Source of the DNA: JAJTYI01 sp964420145
GTDB lineage: Bacteria; Patescibacteriota; Dojkabacteria; B142; OLB20
Assembly (NCBI GenBank): GCA_964420145.1
Contig: CAYQRB010000010.1
Coordinates: 1 to 29,228, forward strand
Direction: 5' to 3'
DNA: 29,228 nucleotides
The notes beneath the pieces were generated by a model, which saw nothing but the letters and a program-made list of their open reading frames with translations, searched no databases and was not told the origin of the DNA. Below, piece after piece: positions 1 through 7,781 of this stretch. The first letter of the stretch is position 1. Each line of letters begins with the position of its first letter. Made by a program: the position numbers and the translations under genes.

Positions 1-1
1 A

Positions 2-1015
2 TTGCTTATTGGAATAGTATTTGTCGCTACAAACCCCTTTATGTTCCTGGATTACGAAGCATTTAGGGGATCGCTAGCGTACGAAAGCTCCGTTGCCAGA
101 GGAACAATGATTGTTTTTTATACACAACAGTTTTTAGAGACAATTCCTTTTGTTTACCAGTTTTTCTATGTTTTCCCTAGCCTGTTAAGCTGGCCACTTA
201 CAGTACTAGGTATCCTCTCAATCGTATTTCTAACTATGTATTGTACAATTCACGGAATTATCTTCTTATTCAAAGACAGAGGGAAAGTAAAACTTCCTTT
301 AATAGTATTCACACTTACTGGGATGGGATATACACTTTTTCATCTCACTATGTTTGTAAAATGGAGTCGGTATATGCAACCTGCTACTCCATTTTTAATA
401 ATTGCAACAGTTTTGGTACTAGCTAACTTCAGCCTTAAAAGTCAAAAAATATTTAGGTACGGAGCAAAAAGTCTTTTGTATTTCACCGCTATAGTAGCCA
501 TAGCCCAAGGGGTAAATTTTTTTACAATATATCTAAAACCGGATCCTCGTATAGAAGCTTCTCAGTGGCTAGCTGACAACTCGGGTGACGAAGACAAGTT
601 TGCAGGAGAGGTTTATGATATGGGAATGACTGCATTTAACGAAAAATTAGGAACACACAACATAACCGAGTTTGATTATTACCATATCGATGATGAGTAT
701 GATAACGAAGATAAACTGTCAAAACTAGCTACCTTACTCGAAGAAAGCGATTATATTATAGTGCCCGCTGAACGAATATATCCCACTAGAGCAAGACTAC
801 CACAAAGATTCCCAAACGGATATAATCATTACAGAAAACTCTTTAGTGAAGAATTAGGATTTAGAGAGGTTGCACAATTTACAAGAACTACATATTTAGA
901 AGATATTTTAGGAATACGGTTTTATAGCGGAGGGATTTTTGCTCCATTAAACTATGACGAAACTTTTCTAGTATTCGATCAACCTACAATTAATATTTTT
1001 AGGAAGACTGAATGA
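2..1015 (+). CDS. GT-C (PMT/ArnT-like) membrane glycosyltransferase, C-terminal part
   Basis: The reading frame is already open at the window edge and the first codon is TTG, so this is the 3' part of a longer gene. The 337 visible residues hold about five hydrophobic segments up to about residue 175, then a soluble C-terminal domain to the end. That domain matches the tail of the protein at 2360-4141 in order and motif: an xEASxWL/xAASDWI start, a DYI(I/F)xxS/P segment, an RxxxELPxxxP-like stretch, and a closing E(T/A)F(L/W)VxDxPTxxI. Proteins of this class transfer sugars from lipid-linked donors on the outer face of the membrane (family knowledge). The stop overlaps the start of the following GT4 gene as ATGA, so the two are probably translated together. 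The acceptor and donor cannot be read from sequence. Confidence 0.8.
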   Translation: MLIGIVFVATNPFMFLDYEAFRGSLAYESSVARGTMIVFYTQQFLETIPFVYQFFYVFPSLLSWPLTVLGILSIVFLTMYCTIHGIIFLFKDRGKVKLPLIVFTLTGMGYTLFHLTMFVKWSRYMQPATPFLIIATVLVLANFSLKSQKIFRYGAKSLLYFTAIVAIAQGVNFFTIYLKPDPRIEASQWLADNSGDEDKFAGEVYDMGMTAFNEKLGTHNITEFDYYHIDDEYDNEDKLSKLATLLEESDYIIVPAERIYPTRARLPQRFPNGYNHYRKLFSEELGFREVAQFTRTTYLEDILGIRFYSGGIFAPLNYDETFLVFDQPTINIFRKTE

Positions 1016-2157
1016 AGATTTTTATGTTAACAACATACTATTACCCACATATTAGTGGTTTAACACTATATTTCCAGAGACTTGCAGAAGAATATACAAA
1101 ATCAAAACATAGTGTAACTATGCTTACGGCACAACACAATAAATCTCTGAAACGAAAAGAAATTATTAAAGGAGTGAAAGTTATCCGTACTCCGTATCTT
1201 TTGAGAATTAATAAGGGAATGCTTTTACCAAAAATCTGGTTTGATGCTTGGAGCCCTATAAAAGAGGCAGATGTAGTTCATATCAACCTCCCCTCAGTCG
1301 AAGCGCTACCTGTCGCAATATTATGTAAAATCCTAAAAAAACCAGTAATTTCAACATATGTTTGTGATATTACCCTTCCAAAATTCTTTTTAAGTGGCGT
1401 TTTAAATAAACTAATTGATTTTAATCATATCCTTGTACTTAAACTTTCTCATACAATCGCTTCGTTTACTCTCGATTTTGCCAATCATTCACGAGTTTTA
1501 TCAAAATTTAAAAACAAAACCCACGAAGTCTTTCCAATAGTAGAATTACAAAAAGGAAGATTGACTAAAATAGAGGAGTTAGAGAAAGCACCATATCCAC
1601 GAATAGGTATGGCAACTAGAATTGCTTCTGATAAAGGAATTGATTATATGATTAATGCATTACCAATCATCTGGAAAAAATATCCGGAAGCAAGGTTGTT
1701 TATAGTGGGTAATATCAATGCTGTTGGGGAAGAAAAGTATCTAGCAAAGTTACAACCATTGTTTGAGAAATATGCGGAAAAAATAAGGCTTATTGGACAG
1801 ATACCTCCTGAGGATATGCCTTATTTTTTCCGCAAAATAAATGTCTTAGTTGTAGCCAGCACAAACTCTACCGAAGCCTTTGGTATGGTACAGGTAGAAG
1901 CGATGTTTGAGGGGACACCTTGTGTTGCTACAAATTTACCTGGAGTAAGAGTTCCTATACAATTAACTGGTGCAGGAAAAATTGCTAAAATAGCAAACAG
2001 CAAAGATCTGGCAAAACAAATAATCTATATCCTAGAGAAATCTATGAAACCAGACATATCTAAAGTTAACAAAATCTTCTCAAAAGAAAAAGCAATCAAA
2101 GATTATTTAGATATTTATGAAAATACACTCACACTTTATACAGATACCAGATCATAA
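1012..2157 (+). CDS. GT4-family glycosyltransferase
   Basis: The protein has 381 residues with the GT-B, family 4 pattern. The N-terminal Rossmann half opens with MKIFMLTTYYYPHISG, where the usual GG loop is reduced to SG. The C-terminal donor-binding half contains RIASDKGID and the E-x7-E motif in EAFGMVQVEAM. Retaining GT4 enzymes use nucleotide-sugar donors at the cytoplasmic membrane face, usually building surface glycans or glycolipids. The gene starts inside the stop of the upstream GT-C gene (4-nt overlap), so the pair likely forms a translationally coupled unit. About 200 bases follow before the next gene. Length is normal and no break is visible. The sugar specificity is unknown. Confidence 0.88.
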   Translation: MKIFMLTTYYYPHISGLTLYFQRLAEEYTKSKHSVTMLTAQHNKSLKRKEIIKGVKVIRTPYLLRINKGMLLPKIWFDAWSPIKEADVVHINLPSVEALPVAILCKILKKPVISTYVCDITLPKFFLSGVLNKLIDFNHILVLKLSHTIASFTLDFANHSRVLSKFKNKTHEVFPIVELQKGRLTKIEELEKAPYPRIGMATRIASDKGIDYMINALPIIWKKYPEARLFIVGNINAVGEEKYLAKLQPLFEKYAEKIRLIGQIPPEDMPYFFRKINVLVVASTNSTEAFGMVQVEAMFEGTPCVATNLPGVRVPIQLTGAGKIAKIANSKDLAKQIIYILEKSMKPDISKVNKIFSKEKAIKDYLDIYENTLTLYTDTRS

Positions 2158-2230
2158 AATAAATAAAAATAACTTTGCAATAGAACTAGAATCTCTAAAA
2201 AAAGACCGGTAAAATCGATACAACCAAAAC

Positions 2231-2236
2231 TATAAT
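2231..2236 (+). promoter_or_regulatory. -10 element (TATAAT) for the leader ORF / second GT-C gene
   Basis: A consensus TATAAT lies 26 bases before the start of a 19-codon leader ORF. No convincing -35 hexamer is seen 16-18 bases upstream. Transcription would begin near 2243 and give a leader of roughly 115 nt before the GT-C start at 2360. This would separate the second GT-C gene from the GT4 gene as its own transcription unit. Confidence 0.45.
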
Positions 2237-2262
2237 ATTAGTCAGTTTAGGGGAAATAAACA

Positions 2263-2322
2263 ATGACAGTTGTTATGAAACGATTAAGTTTAAAATTACC
2301 TATACACAAACTAATATTTTAA
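2263..2322 (+). CDS. possible 19-residue leader peptide (upstream ORF)
   Basis: ATG to TAA encodes MTVVMKRLSLKLPIHKLIF. It is preceded by AGGGGA with 8 bases of spacing, one of the best Shine-Dalgarno sequences in a window where most starts have none. Codons 8-11 (2284-2295) coincide exactly with the left arm of a 12-bp inverted repeat. The right arm ends three bases before the GT-C start codon. This geometry resembles leader peptides that control a downstream gene by opening a sequestering hairpin. The peptide is short and basic and could be fortuitous. There is no direct evidence that it is made. Confidence 0.4.
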   Translation: MTVVMKRLSLKLPIHKLIF

Positions 2323-2356
2323 GTAATAACGACACAGCATATCTTTTTAAACTTAA
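2284..2356 (+). promoter_or_regulatory. 12-bp inverted repeat in the leader of the second GT-C gene
   Basis: TTAAGTTTAAAA at 2284-2295 is perfectly complementary to TTTTAAACTTAA at 2345-2356, with a 49-base loop. The right arm occupies the ribosome-binding region of the gene starting at 2360. The stem is purely A/T apart from one G-C pair, so it is weak for its length, and AT-rich DNA produces such repeats more often than average. It gains weight from its position and from the small ORF that covers the left arm. Confidence 0.45.
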
Positions 2357-2359
2357 CTA

Positions 2360-4141
2360 ATGATAAAGAAAAAAATTTTAAAACAGTCGGCAGAGATAAT
2401 AGCCCTAGTAATGATTATTATACTAGCATCTATTTTTCGCTTTACCGGAACTAACTGGGATGACAATGCACATCTTCACCCTGATGAGCGATATATGACT
2501 ATGGTAGCAATCGCAATCGAGTGGCCAGAAAGCTTTGCACAATATCTTGACCCAGTAAACTCTCCTTTATCTCCTATTAACAAGAACTACGGTAATTACA
2601 TCTATGGGACATTTCCTTTGTTTTTTGTAAAATATATTGCCGATAGCCTAGAGCTAGGAGACTATAGCAACCTCACCATTGTGGGTAGAACCATAAGTGG
2701 AGTTGTAGATATCGGCAATCTCCTACTAATATATTTTATCGGGAACAATATCTATAAGAAACGATTAGGTCTTTTATCCGCACTACTCTATGCAGTAGCA
2801 GTTATGCCTATTCAGCAAAGCCATTTCTTTACAACTGATACTTATGAAACCTTTTTCATTTTAGCAACCTTCTCCCTACTCATAATATTTTTGCGTGTTC
2901 GATCTCCTCTAATAAATAGCCTAATCAGTATATTGATTGGTTTAAGTATGGGCCTTGCCCTGGCAAGTAAAATCTCAGCAGTTGTGTTTGGAGCAATCAT
3001 TGCTCTCGCTCTTGCCATGAAATTTTTGCATCAGTTCAAGAAAATCAGTCATGCCCGCAATATCCTTTACTGCATAGATTTTGCTCTACTGATTGGAGTT
3101 ACAACATATATTGTCTTGCGGCTTGCGCAACCTTATATTTTCGCAAACAGCAGCTTCTTTGACATCGCGCCGCATCCCGAATTCATAAATGCGCTCAATT
3201 TCCAGAGACTGGCGATGGCCGGAGAGGTGATTTTTCCTCCTTCCTGGCAATGGGTGGGAACTACGCCTTACCTCTTCCCCATAAGTAATATGCTAATCTG
3301 GGGGTTGGGAATTCCGCTGGGTATCACGGTTTTGTTTGGCATGGTCTACTTTATCTACGAGCAAATACGTTTTCTAAAAGTTCATTATCATATACGCCAA
3401 CTGGTCACTCCGCTAACCTCCCCATTACTATTAGCTTTTGTATGGATAATTCTTAGTTTTGTCTATCGGGGAGGAAACTTTTCTAAAACTTTAAGATATT
3501 TTTTTGCAGTTGTTCCTTTTTTAATTATTTTTGCGAGTTACTTCCTTTATCAACTAAAAACGATTAATAAAAAATTGCTTACAGTCGTCCTTACAACTGT
3601 ACTTCTGCTTACCTTTTCCTGGGCATTTGCCTTCACAAACATTTATCGTCAGACAACCACAAGAGTTGCCGCTTCCGACTGGATATATGAAAATGTTCCG
3701 CCTGACGCAACCATTGCAGTAGAGCACTGGGATGATGCTATTCCTTTCAAGACCGTCGAACCACCCCCACATACATATTCTGGAGTGGAATTAACAGTGT
3801 ATGATCCCGACAATGAAGAAAAAATTAAAACATTGTATTCAGCACTGGAAAACACCGACTATATATTTATAACCAGCGATAGAGCTAGAAAAACAATTGG
3901 TGAATTACCAAATGATTACCCGATAATGACAAGATACTATTCTAAGCTCGACACCGGAGAGTTAGGTTATAAAAAAGTCAAAGAATTCAGTTCATATCCG
4001 CAACTATTCGGTTTTGAAATCAACGACAGCTCTGCGGAAGAAGCATTTTGGGTTTATGATCATCCTACAGTAAGAATCTACGAGAAAACCAACCAACTTT
4101 CTTTTGATCAATTTAGTTCAGAGCTATCAAGGGATAATTAG
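2360..4141 (+). CDS. GT-C (PMT/ArnT-like) membrane glycosyltransferase
   Basis: The 593-residue polytopic protein has a first membrane helix at about 10-27. The first extracytoplasmic loop carries LHPDERYM (H40-P41-D42-E43), where GT-C enzymes have their acidic catalytic residue. About nine further hydrophobic segments follow, to near residue 425. A soluble C-terminal domain of about 160 residues closes the protein; it is shared with the truncated protein at the window start, so the two are paralogues. GT-C enzymes use polyprenyl-phosphate sugars as donors (family knowledge). The gene has its own leader with a small ORF and a hairpin. The stretch around 3050-3340 is noticeably richer in G+C than the rest of the gene. 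The start is set by the reading frame; no Shine-Dalgarno is seen at it. Confidence 0.85.
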   Translation: MIKKKILKQSAEIIALVMIIILASIFRFTGTNWDDNAHLHPDERYMTMVAIAIEWPESFAQYLDPVNSPLSPINKNYGNYIYGTFPLFFVKYIADSLELGDYSNLTIVGRTISGVVDIGNLLLIYFIGNNIYKKRLGLLSALLYAVAVMPIQQSHFFTTDTYETFFILATFSLLIIFLRVRSPLINSLISILIGLSMGLALASKISAVVFGAIIALALAMKFLHQFKKISHARNILYCIDFALLIGVTTYIVLRLAQPYIFANSSFFDIAPHPEFINALNFQRLAMAGEVIFPPSWQWVGTTPYLFPISNMLIWGLGIPLGITVLFGMVYFIYEQIRFLKVHYHIRQLVTPLTSPLLLAFVWIILSFVYRGGNFSKTLRYFFAVVPFLIIFASYFLYQLKTINKKLLTVVLTTVLLLTFSWAFAFTNIYRQTTTRVAASDWIYENVPPDATIAVEHWDDAIPFKTVEPPPHTYSGVELTVYDPDNEEKIKTLYSALENTDYIFITSDRARKTIGELPNDYPIMTRYYSKLDTGELGYKKVKEFSSYPQLFGFEINDSSAEEAFWVYDHPTVRIYEKTNQLSFDQFSSELSRDN

Positions 4142-4161
4142 TTTAATCTGTTTACAAGATC

Positions 4162-4941
4162 ATGAATAACTTTTATAAAAGAATTAAATATTATCTGAGC
4201 TCCTCTTTGACATTACTAACTCAGACGAATTTCTTGATAATATTTAGATTGTTATTCAAAAAGAATAGCCTACTCAAACTGAAAGATGGGGCGAAGTTTG
4301 AGCTAAGAAATATCATGGATTTGTGGATTATCAAAGAAACTTATTTGGATAAAGATTACCTGGTCAACGGATTTGAAATTCCTGAACAAGGCACAATCAT
4401 CGATATCGGGGCGTTTATAGGAGATTATTCCATCTGGGCTGCGAAACAAAGTCCTAAATCCAAGATATTCGCTATTGAACCTAGTCACGAAAACTACTCA
4501 CTTTTAAAAACCAATATCAAGCTTAATAATACAGATAATATTACACCTGTTCATTTAGCAATTAATAGCTCTGAAAAGGAAGTTATCCTGGCTACAACAG
4601 GTGTAAACCTTGGACAAAGCTACATAACTGCGGACGAAAATGACAAAAACGACAGAGTAAGCGCGCTAAGTTTAGTAGAGTTCTTCAAGCAAAACAAAAT
4701 CTCTTTATGTCAGATTATGAAATTGGATTGTGAGGGTTCAGAATACGATATTCTGCTCAATTCCGACAAGAAGTTTTTGAAAAGCCACATTGAGAAAATA
4801 GTCATGGAGTTCCATGAAACTGAGACGAATACTCATAAAGACTTGGTTGATTATCTTGAAGACGCGGGATATAAAGTATCTGTGTTTCCGCCTAAATTTG
4901 AAAATGGTACCGGCTTTCTCAATGCGGCTAGAATGGATTAA
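4162..4941 (+). CDS. FkbM-family SAM-dependent methyltransferase
   Basis: The protein has 259 residues. A class I methyltransferase core begins with TIIDIGAFIGDYS (motif I around D81-G83), then KIFAIEPSHENYSLLKTNI (acidic E106 at the end of strand 2, followed by P). The FkbM signature KLDCEGSEYDIL comes later. FkbM enzymes O-methylate sugars or small molecules and commonly sit in surface-polysaccharide clusters. That fits the glycosyltransferases upstream, from which it is separated by only 20 bases. It ends 10 bases from the stop of the convergent transketolase gene, with no obvious terminator between them. Confidence 0.85.
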   Translation: MNNFYKRIKYYLSSSLTLLTQTNFLIIFRLLFKKNSLLKLKDGAKFELRNIMDLWIIKETYLDKDYLVNGFEIPEQGTIIDIGAFIGDYSIWAAKQSPKSKIFAIEPSHENYSLLKTNIKLNNTDNITPVHLAINSSEKEVILATTGVNLGQSYITADENDKNDRVSALSLVEFFKQNKISLCQIMKLDCEGSEYDILLNSDKKFLKSHIEKIVMEFHETETNTHKDLVDYLEDAGYKVSVFPPKFENGTGFLNAARMD

Positions 4942-4951
4942 GATCTGAGGA

Positions 4952-5932
4952 TCAACTACTTGACCATTCTGTTAACGCTTTAGCTATCGTTTCTCCAATA
5001 GCCTCGCGAGACAAGCCGTATTTCTTCCATAGTTCTCTAAAATCTCCGGATTCACCGAAGGTGTCATTCATCCCGATAATTTTTACCGGTACGGGATGAT
5101 TTTCTGATATTACTCGTGCGATACTTTCGCCCACCCCGCCCCAGATATTGTGTTCTTCGACTACTATAACTTTGCCTGTCTTTTGTGCCGATTCTAAGAT
5201 TGCCTGTTCATCCAGTGGCTTGATTGTAGGAAGATTTAAAAACTCGACTCCGGCACCTTGATCCGGAAGTGACAAAATCGCCTGTATTGTTTCATAAACC
5301 ATTGAGCCTGTTGAAATTACCGTTAACTTGTCGCCCTCGAGAAGTTTTTGCGCTTTTCCAATCTCAGTATGCGCATCCTGGTTTAGAAATATCGGAAATT
5401 TTTCCCTTGCCAAACGCATATAACACGGTAAATTATTTTCCGAAATCAGGTGTGTCAATGTCTTCGCCTGATTGAAGTCCGCAGGATTGACAATTATCAT
5501 TCCCGGAATTGCTTTCATCATAGCAATATCACTTTCCATCTGCGCGGAAGCGCCGTCTGGACCAACATGCAAACCGTAATGCGTACTTACTATTTTTATA
5601 TTTTGTCTCCTAATAGCGCCGATTCTGATTTGTGCGATATTTAATCCCGGGCTAAATGCCGGATAAGAGGTAATAAAAGGAACTTTTCCATAATGACTTA
5701 ATCCAACAGCGATGCTTGCCATGTTTTGTTCGGCAACTCCTATTTGCAAAAACCTCTCCGGAAAAGCCTCCATAAAATCCCCCAATCTGAGAGATCCCGG
5801 CAAATCAGCATTTAACACAACTACATCTTCGTTTTTCGCTCCGACCTGTACAATTGCTTCGCCAAAGCCGTCACGGATTGCTCGTTTTTCGAGGTCTGAT
5901 TCGTTTTTGTAGTTTTCGACTAGATAGTTCAT
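4952..5932 (-). CDS. transketolase, C-terminal subunit
   Basis: This is the pyrimidine-binding and C-terminal half of a split transketolase. It contains GVAEQNMASIAVGL with the catalytic glutamate that activates ThDP, then THYGLHVGPDGASAQ and a C-terminal transketolase domain ending near GESGDFRELWKKYG. It would work with the N-terminal subunit encoded just upstream, moving two-carbon units between sugar phosphates in the cytoplasm. I chose the ATG at 5932, which leads directly into the family's usual start. A start at 5980 is also open but adds 16 residues that look non-coding. The gene converges on the FkbM gene. Split transketolases are common in archaea, some Gram-positives and CPR bacteria. 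Confidence 0.9.
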   Translation of the reverse strand: MNYLVENYKNESDLEKRAIRDGFGEAIVQVGAKNEDVVVLNADLPGSLRLGDFMEAFPERFLQIGVAEQNMASIAVGLSHYGKVPFITSYPAFSPGLNIAQIRIGAIRRQNIKIVSTHYGLHVGPDGASAQMESDIAMMKAIPGMIIVNPADFNQAKTLTHLISENNLPCYMRLAREKFPIFLNQDAHTEIGKAQKLLEGDKLTVISTGSMVYETIQAILSLPDQGAGVEFLNLPTIKPLDEQAILESAQKTGKVIVVEEHNIWGGVGESIARVISENHPVPVKIIGMNDTFGESGDFRELWKKYGLSREAIGETIAKALTEWSSS

Positions 5933-6037
5933 AATTTCTAGACTTTTATTAACAGATAGATAATATATACAGACAGTCATACACTACGCGCTTCTTTAAT
6001 CCTTCCTTTATATAATAATAGTCTGCTTAAATCTTTC

Positions 6038-6889
6038 TTACAGTTTCGAACCATCTAATTCCTTTATCTTTGCATCCAGTTCCGCCAAAGCCTTCCTCAC
6101 TTCCTCCGGATCATCTTTCCAGTCATGATAATGATACAACCTCTTCATAAAGCTTATATCTTCACCCGAAATTGTATGTGCAATAATGGCAACTGGCCGA
6201 TCAACTGTCTTGGCGAATTCCAAAGTAGATATGATTTCTTTATAGTCATGACCATTAATCTCCACTGCCAACCAGCCAAAACTTTCATATTTCTCCCTTA
6301 AATCTCCTAATGGCATAATATCTTCTGTATATCCATCAATCTGTATCTGATTCCTATCAACTATTACGATCAGGTTGTTCAACTGCCATTTTACAGCAGA
6401 CATGACCGCCTCCCATATCTGACCTTCTTGATGTTCACCATCAGAAGTTAAAACAAAAACTTTATTTTGCCGACCATCCATCTTTAGTCCTAAAGCAATA
6501 CCCACTCCTTGGGAAACTCCTTGTCCGAGTAAACCACTGGTGTTTTCTATACCGGGGATACCAAGCTTTGGATGCCCTTGCAACAAGCTATTGACTTTTC
6601 TAAGTCGACTTAACTCACTTTTAGGAAAAAACCCTAGTTTGGCTAGCGCAACATAAAGAATTGGACAAACATGACCGTTTGAAAGCAAGACATAGTCACG
6701 ATCATCCCACCTAGGATTTTTGGGATCAACTTTCGCTATATGGAAATACAAACTCGTAACAATATCTGCAATACTAAAAGCTCCTCCGATATGCCCAGTA
6801 TCAGCTTCATCAAGCATAACAATTACATCTTTTTTTAATTCCAAAGAGATGTATTCTAAGTCCTGCAGAAGGTTTTTATCTACAGACAT
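6038..6889 (-). CDS. transketolase, N-terminal subunit (ThDP-binding)
   Basis: The protein has 283 residues and covers the pyrophosphate-binding half of transketolase. DTGHIGGAFS carries H33, LSNGHVCPILY carries H73, and the ThDP/Mg motif is SDGEHQEG (D150-G151-E152) followed about 30 residues later by VDRNQIQIDG with N180. The usual first Gly of GDGE is Ser here, which is tolerated in the family. The length is normal for the N-terminal subunit. It is the first gene of the pair on the minus strand, followed by the C-terminal subunit. Together they would supply pentose phosphates for nucleotides in a cell with minimal metabolism. Confidence 0.92.
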   Translation of the reverse strand: MSVDKNLLQDLEYISLELKKDVIVMLDEADTGHIGGAFSIADIVTSLYFHIAKVDPKNPRWDDRDYVLLSNGHVCPILYVALAKLGFFPKSELSRLRKVNSLLQGHPKLGIPGIENTSGLLGQGVSQGVGIALGLKMDGRQNKVFVLTSDGEHQEGQIWEAVMSAVKWQLNNLIVIVDRNQIQIDGYTEDIMPLGDLREKYESFGWLAVEINGHDYKEIISTLEFAKTVDRPVAIIAHTISGEDISFMKRLYHYHDWKDDPEEVRKALAELDAKIKELDGSKL

Positions 6890-6898
6890 ATCTATTTA

Positions 6899-7606
6899 TC
6901 AAAGCTGAAATTCGATTTGGTTTCCAGTAGTTGCGTCTTCATTTATTAGGACAAATCCAGTACTACTTTCCTTAACAGCAAAGGTAATCCATCCGCTTAA
7001 CACCCCTCCAGGTTCAAGTGTTCCACTACGAAGTTCCGGTTCGCGAGCAAAGAATAAGCTTTTTTCGTAAGTATTCCCCATACTATCTCTAAGCTGGAAA
7101 AAGTAAGGATTGACTGATTCACTTAATATCCCATCATTGCTTATCCTGACTTCTACAGCAATCAATTTATCATCCTCACTAAGGCCATAAGTGTTTGTAG
7201 GAACATATGGATCCTCAACTGTTAAAAGAGTTACAGCCATATTTTCATTTACCTGTCTTTCGTTAATAGTATAAGAAACTGACTCTTCTGTTGGCTGAAG
7301 TCCTGGGTCTTGTGTTCCTATATTGGCTGGAATTGTTACTTGTAGGCTGTTTTCTAGTTCTTTCTCAACTTCTTTTTGAACCTCCTCTATAAAACTAGAG
7401 GAGGAAGATAACAAAAAGAAAAAAGAACAACAACAACATAAAATCAATAATAGAAAAATAGCAAAAATAATAATTACTGTATTACTACCTCGTTTCTTTG
7501 GAGCAGGAACTGACTGTGATGAACGAACAGATGAGTTCACTTCTTGTGTCTCTACTTTAACACTATTTTCTGAGGGATTCCCCTCTGTTTTTGGAGTCTC
7601 TGTCAT
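6899..7606 (-). CDS. membrane-anchored DUF4352-like protein
   Basis: From the ATG at 7606 the protein has 235 residues: a polar Ser/Thr/Glu-rich N-terminus of about 40 residues with a PAPKKRG stop-transfer-type basic patch, one membrane helix, and an extracellular domain. The helix is unusual in containing four consecutive Cys followed by FFFLL and five Ser. The C-terminal region (INERQVNENMAVTLLTVE, then DKLIAVEVRISN and LEPGGVLSGWITFAV) follows the DUF4352 immunoglobulin-like pattern. This domain is typical of exported lipoproteins and anchored proteins of unknown role. The frame is open 44 codons further upstream, but that part overlaps a promoter-like region and I consider it non-coding. 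It ends 9 bases before the transketolase N-subunit start. Confidence 0.7.
   Translation of the reverse strand: MTETPKTEGNPSENSVKVETQEVNSSVRSSQSVPAPKKRGSNTVIIIFAIFLLLILCCCCSFFFLLSSSSSFIEEVQKEVEKELENSLQVTIPANIGTQDPGLQPTEESVSYTINERQVNENMAVTLLTVEDPYVPTNTYGLSEDDKLIAVEVRISNDGILSESVNPYFFQLRDSMGNTYEKSLFFAREPELRSGTLEPGGVLSGWITFAVKESSTGFVLINEDATTGNQIEFQL
7381..7404. repeat. perfect 9-bp inverted repeat inside the DUF4352 gene
   Basis: CCTCCTCTA and TAGAGGAGG are separated by six bases. The repeat encodes the Ser run and the FIEE that follow the membrane helix. In the minus-strand mRNA it would form a stable hairpin just after the membrane-segment codons. No T-run follows on either strand, so it is not a standard terminator. 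Confidence 0.5.
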
Positions 7607-7732
7607 AGTTAGGTATTTATAATTAATAATAGAACTATAGCAAAATCTTGTTCTCTCGTCTAATTTTATATAAATATTTAATAAAAATTTAGAACCTATC
7701 AAAGACTGGATGCCCAGGAGCCTTAACGCTAG

Positions 7733-7760
7733 TTGCATTTATCCTGTCTTTTTGTATAAT
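7733..7760 (+). promoter_or_regulatory. promoter of the GMP reductase-like gene
   Basis: TTGCAT (-35) and TATAAT (-10, 7755-7760) are 16 bases apart. The -10 ends 21 bases before the ATG at 7782, predicting a leader of about 15 nt without a Shine-Dalgarno. The same 20-21 base gap is seen before the genes at 18550 and 20315. Confidence 0.65.
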
Positions 7761-7781
7761 GAGTTTTAATTACTTCCCACA

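Noticed and set aside
7607..7738. N-terminal 44-residue extension of the DUF4352 protein
   Set aside because: It reads as non-coding (no family match), leads into a region with promoter-like AT-rich sequence, and precedes a natural ATG at 7606 with a typical exported-protein layout.
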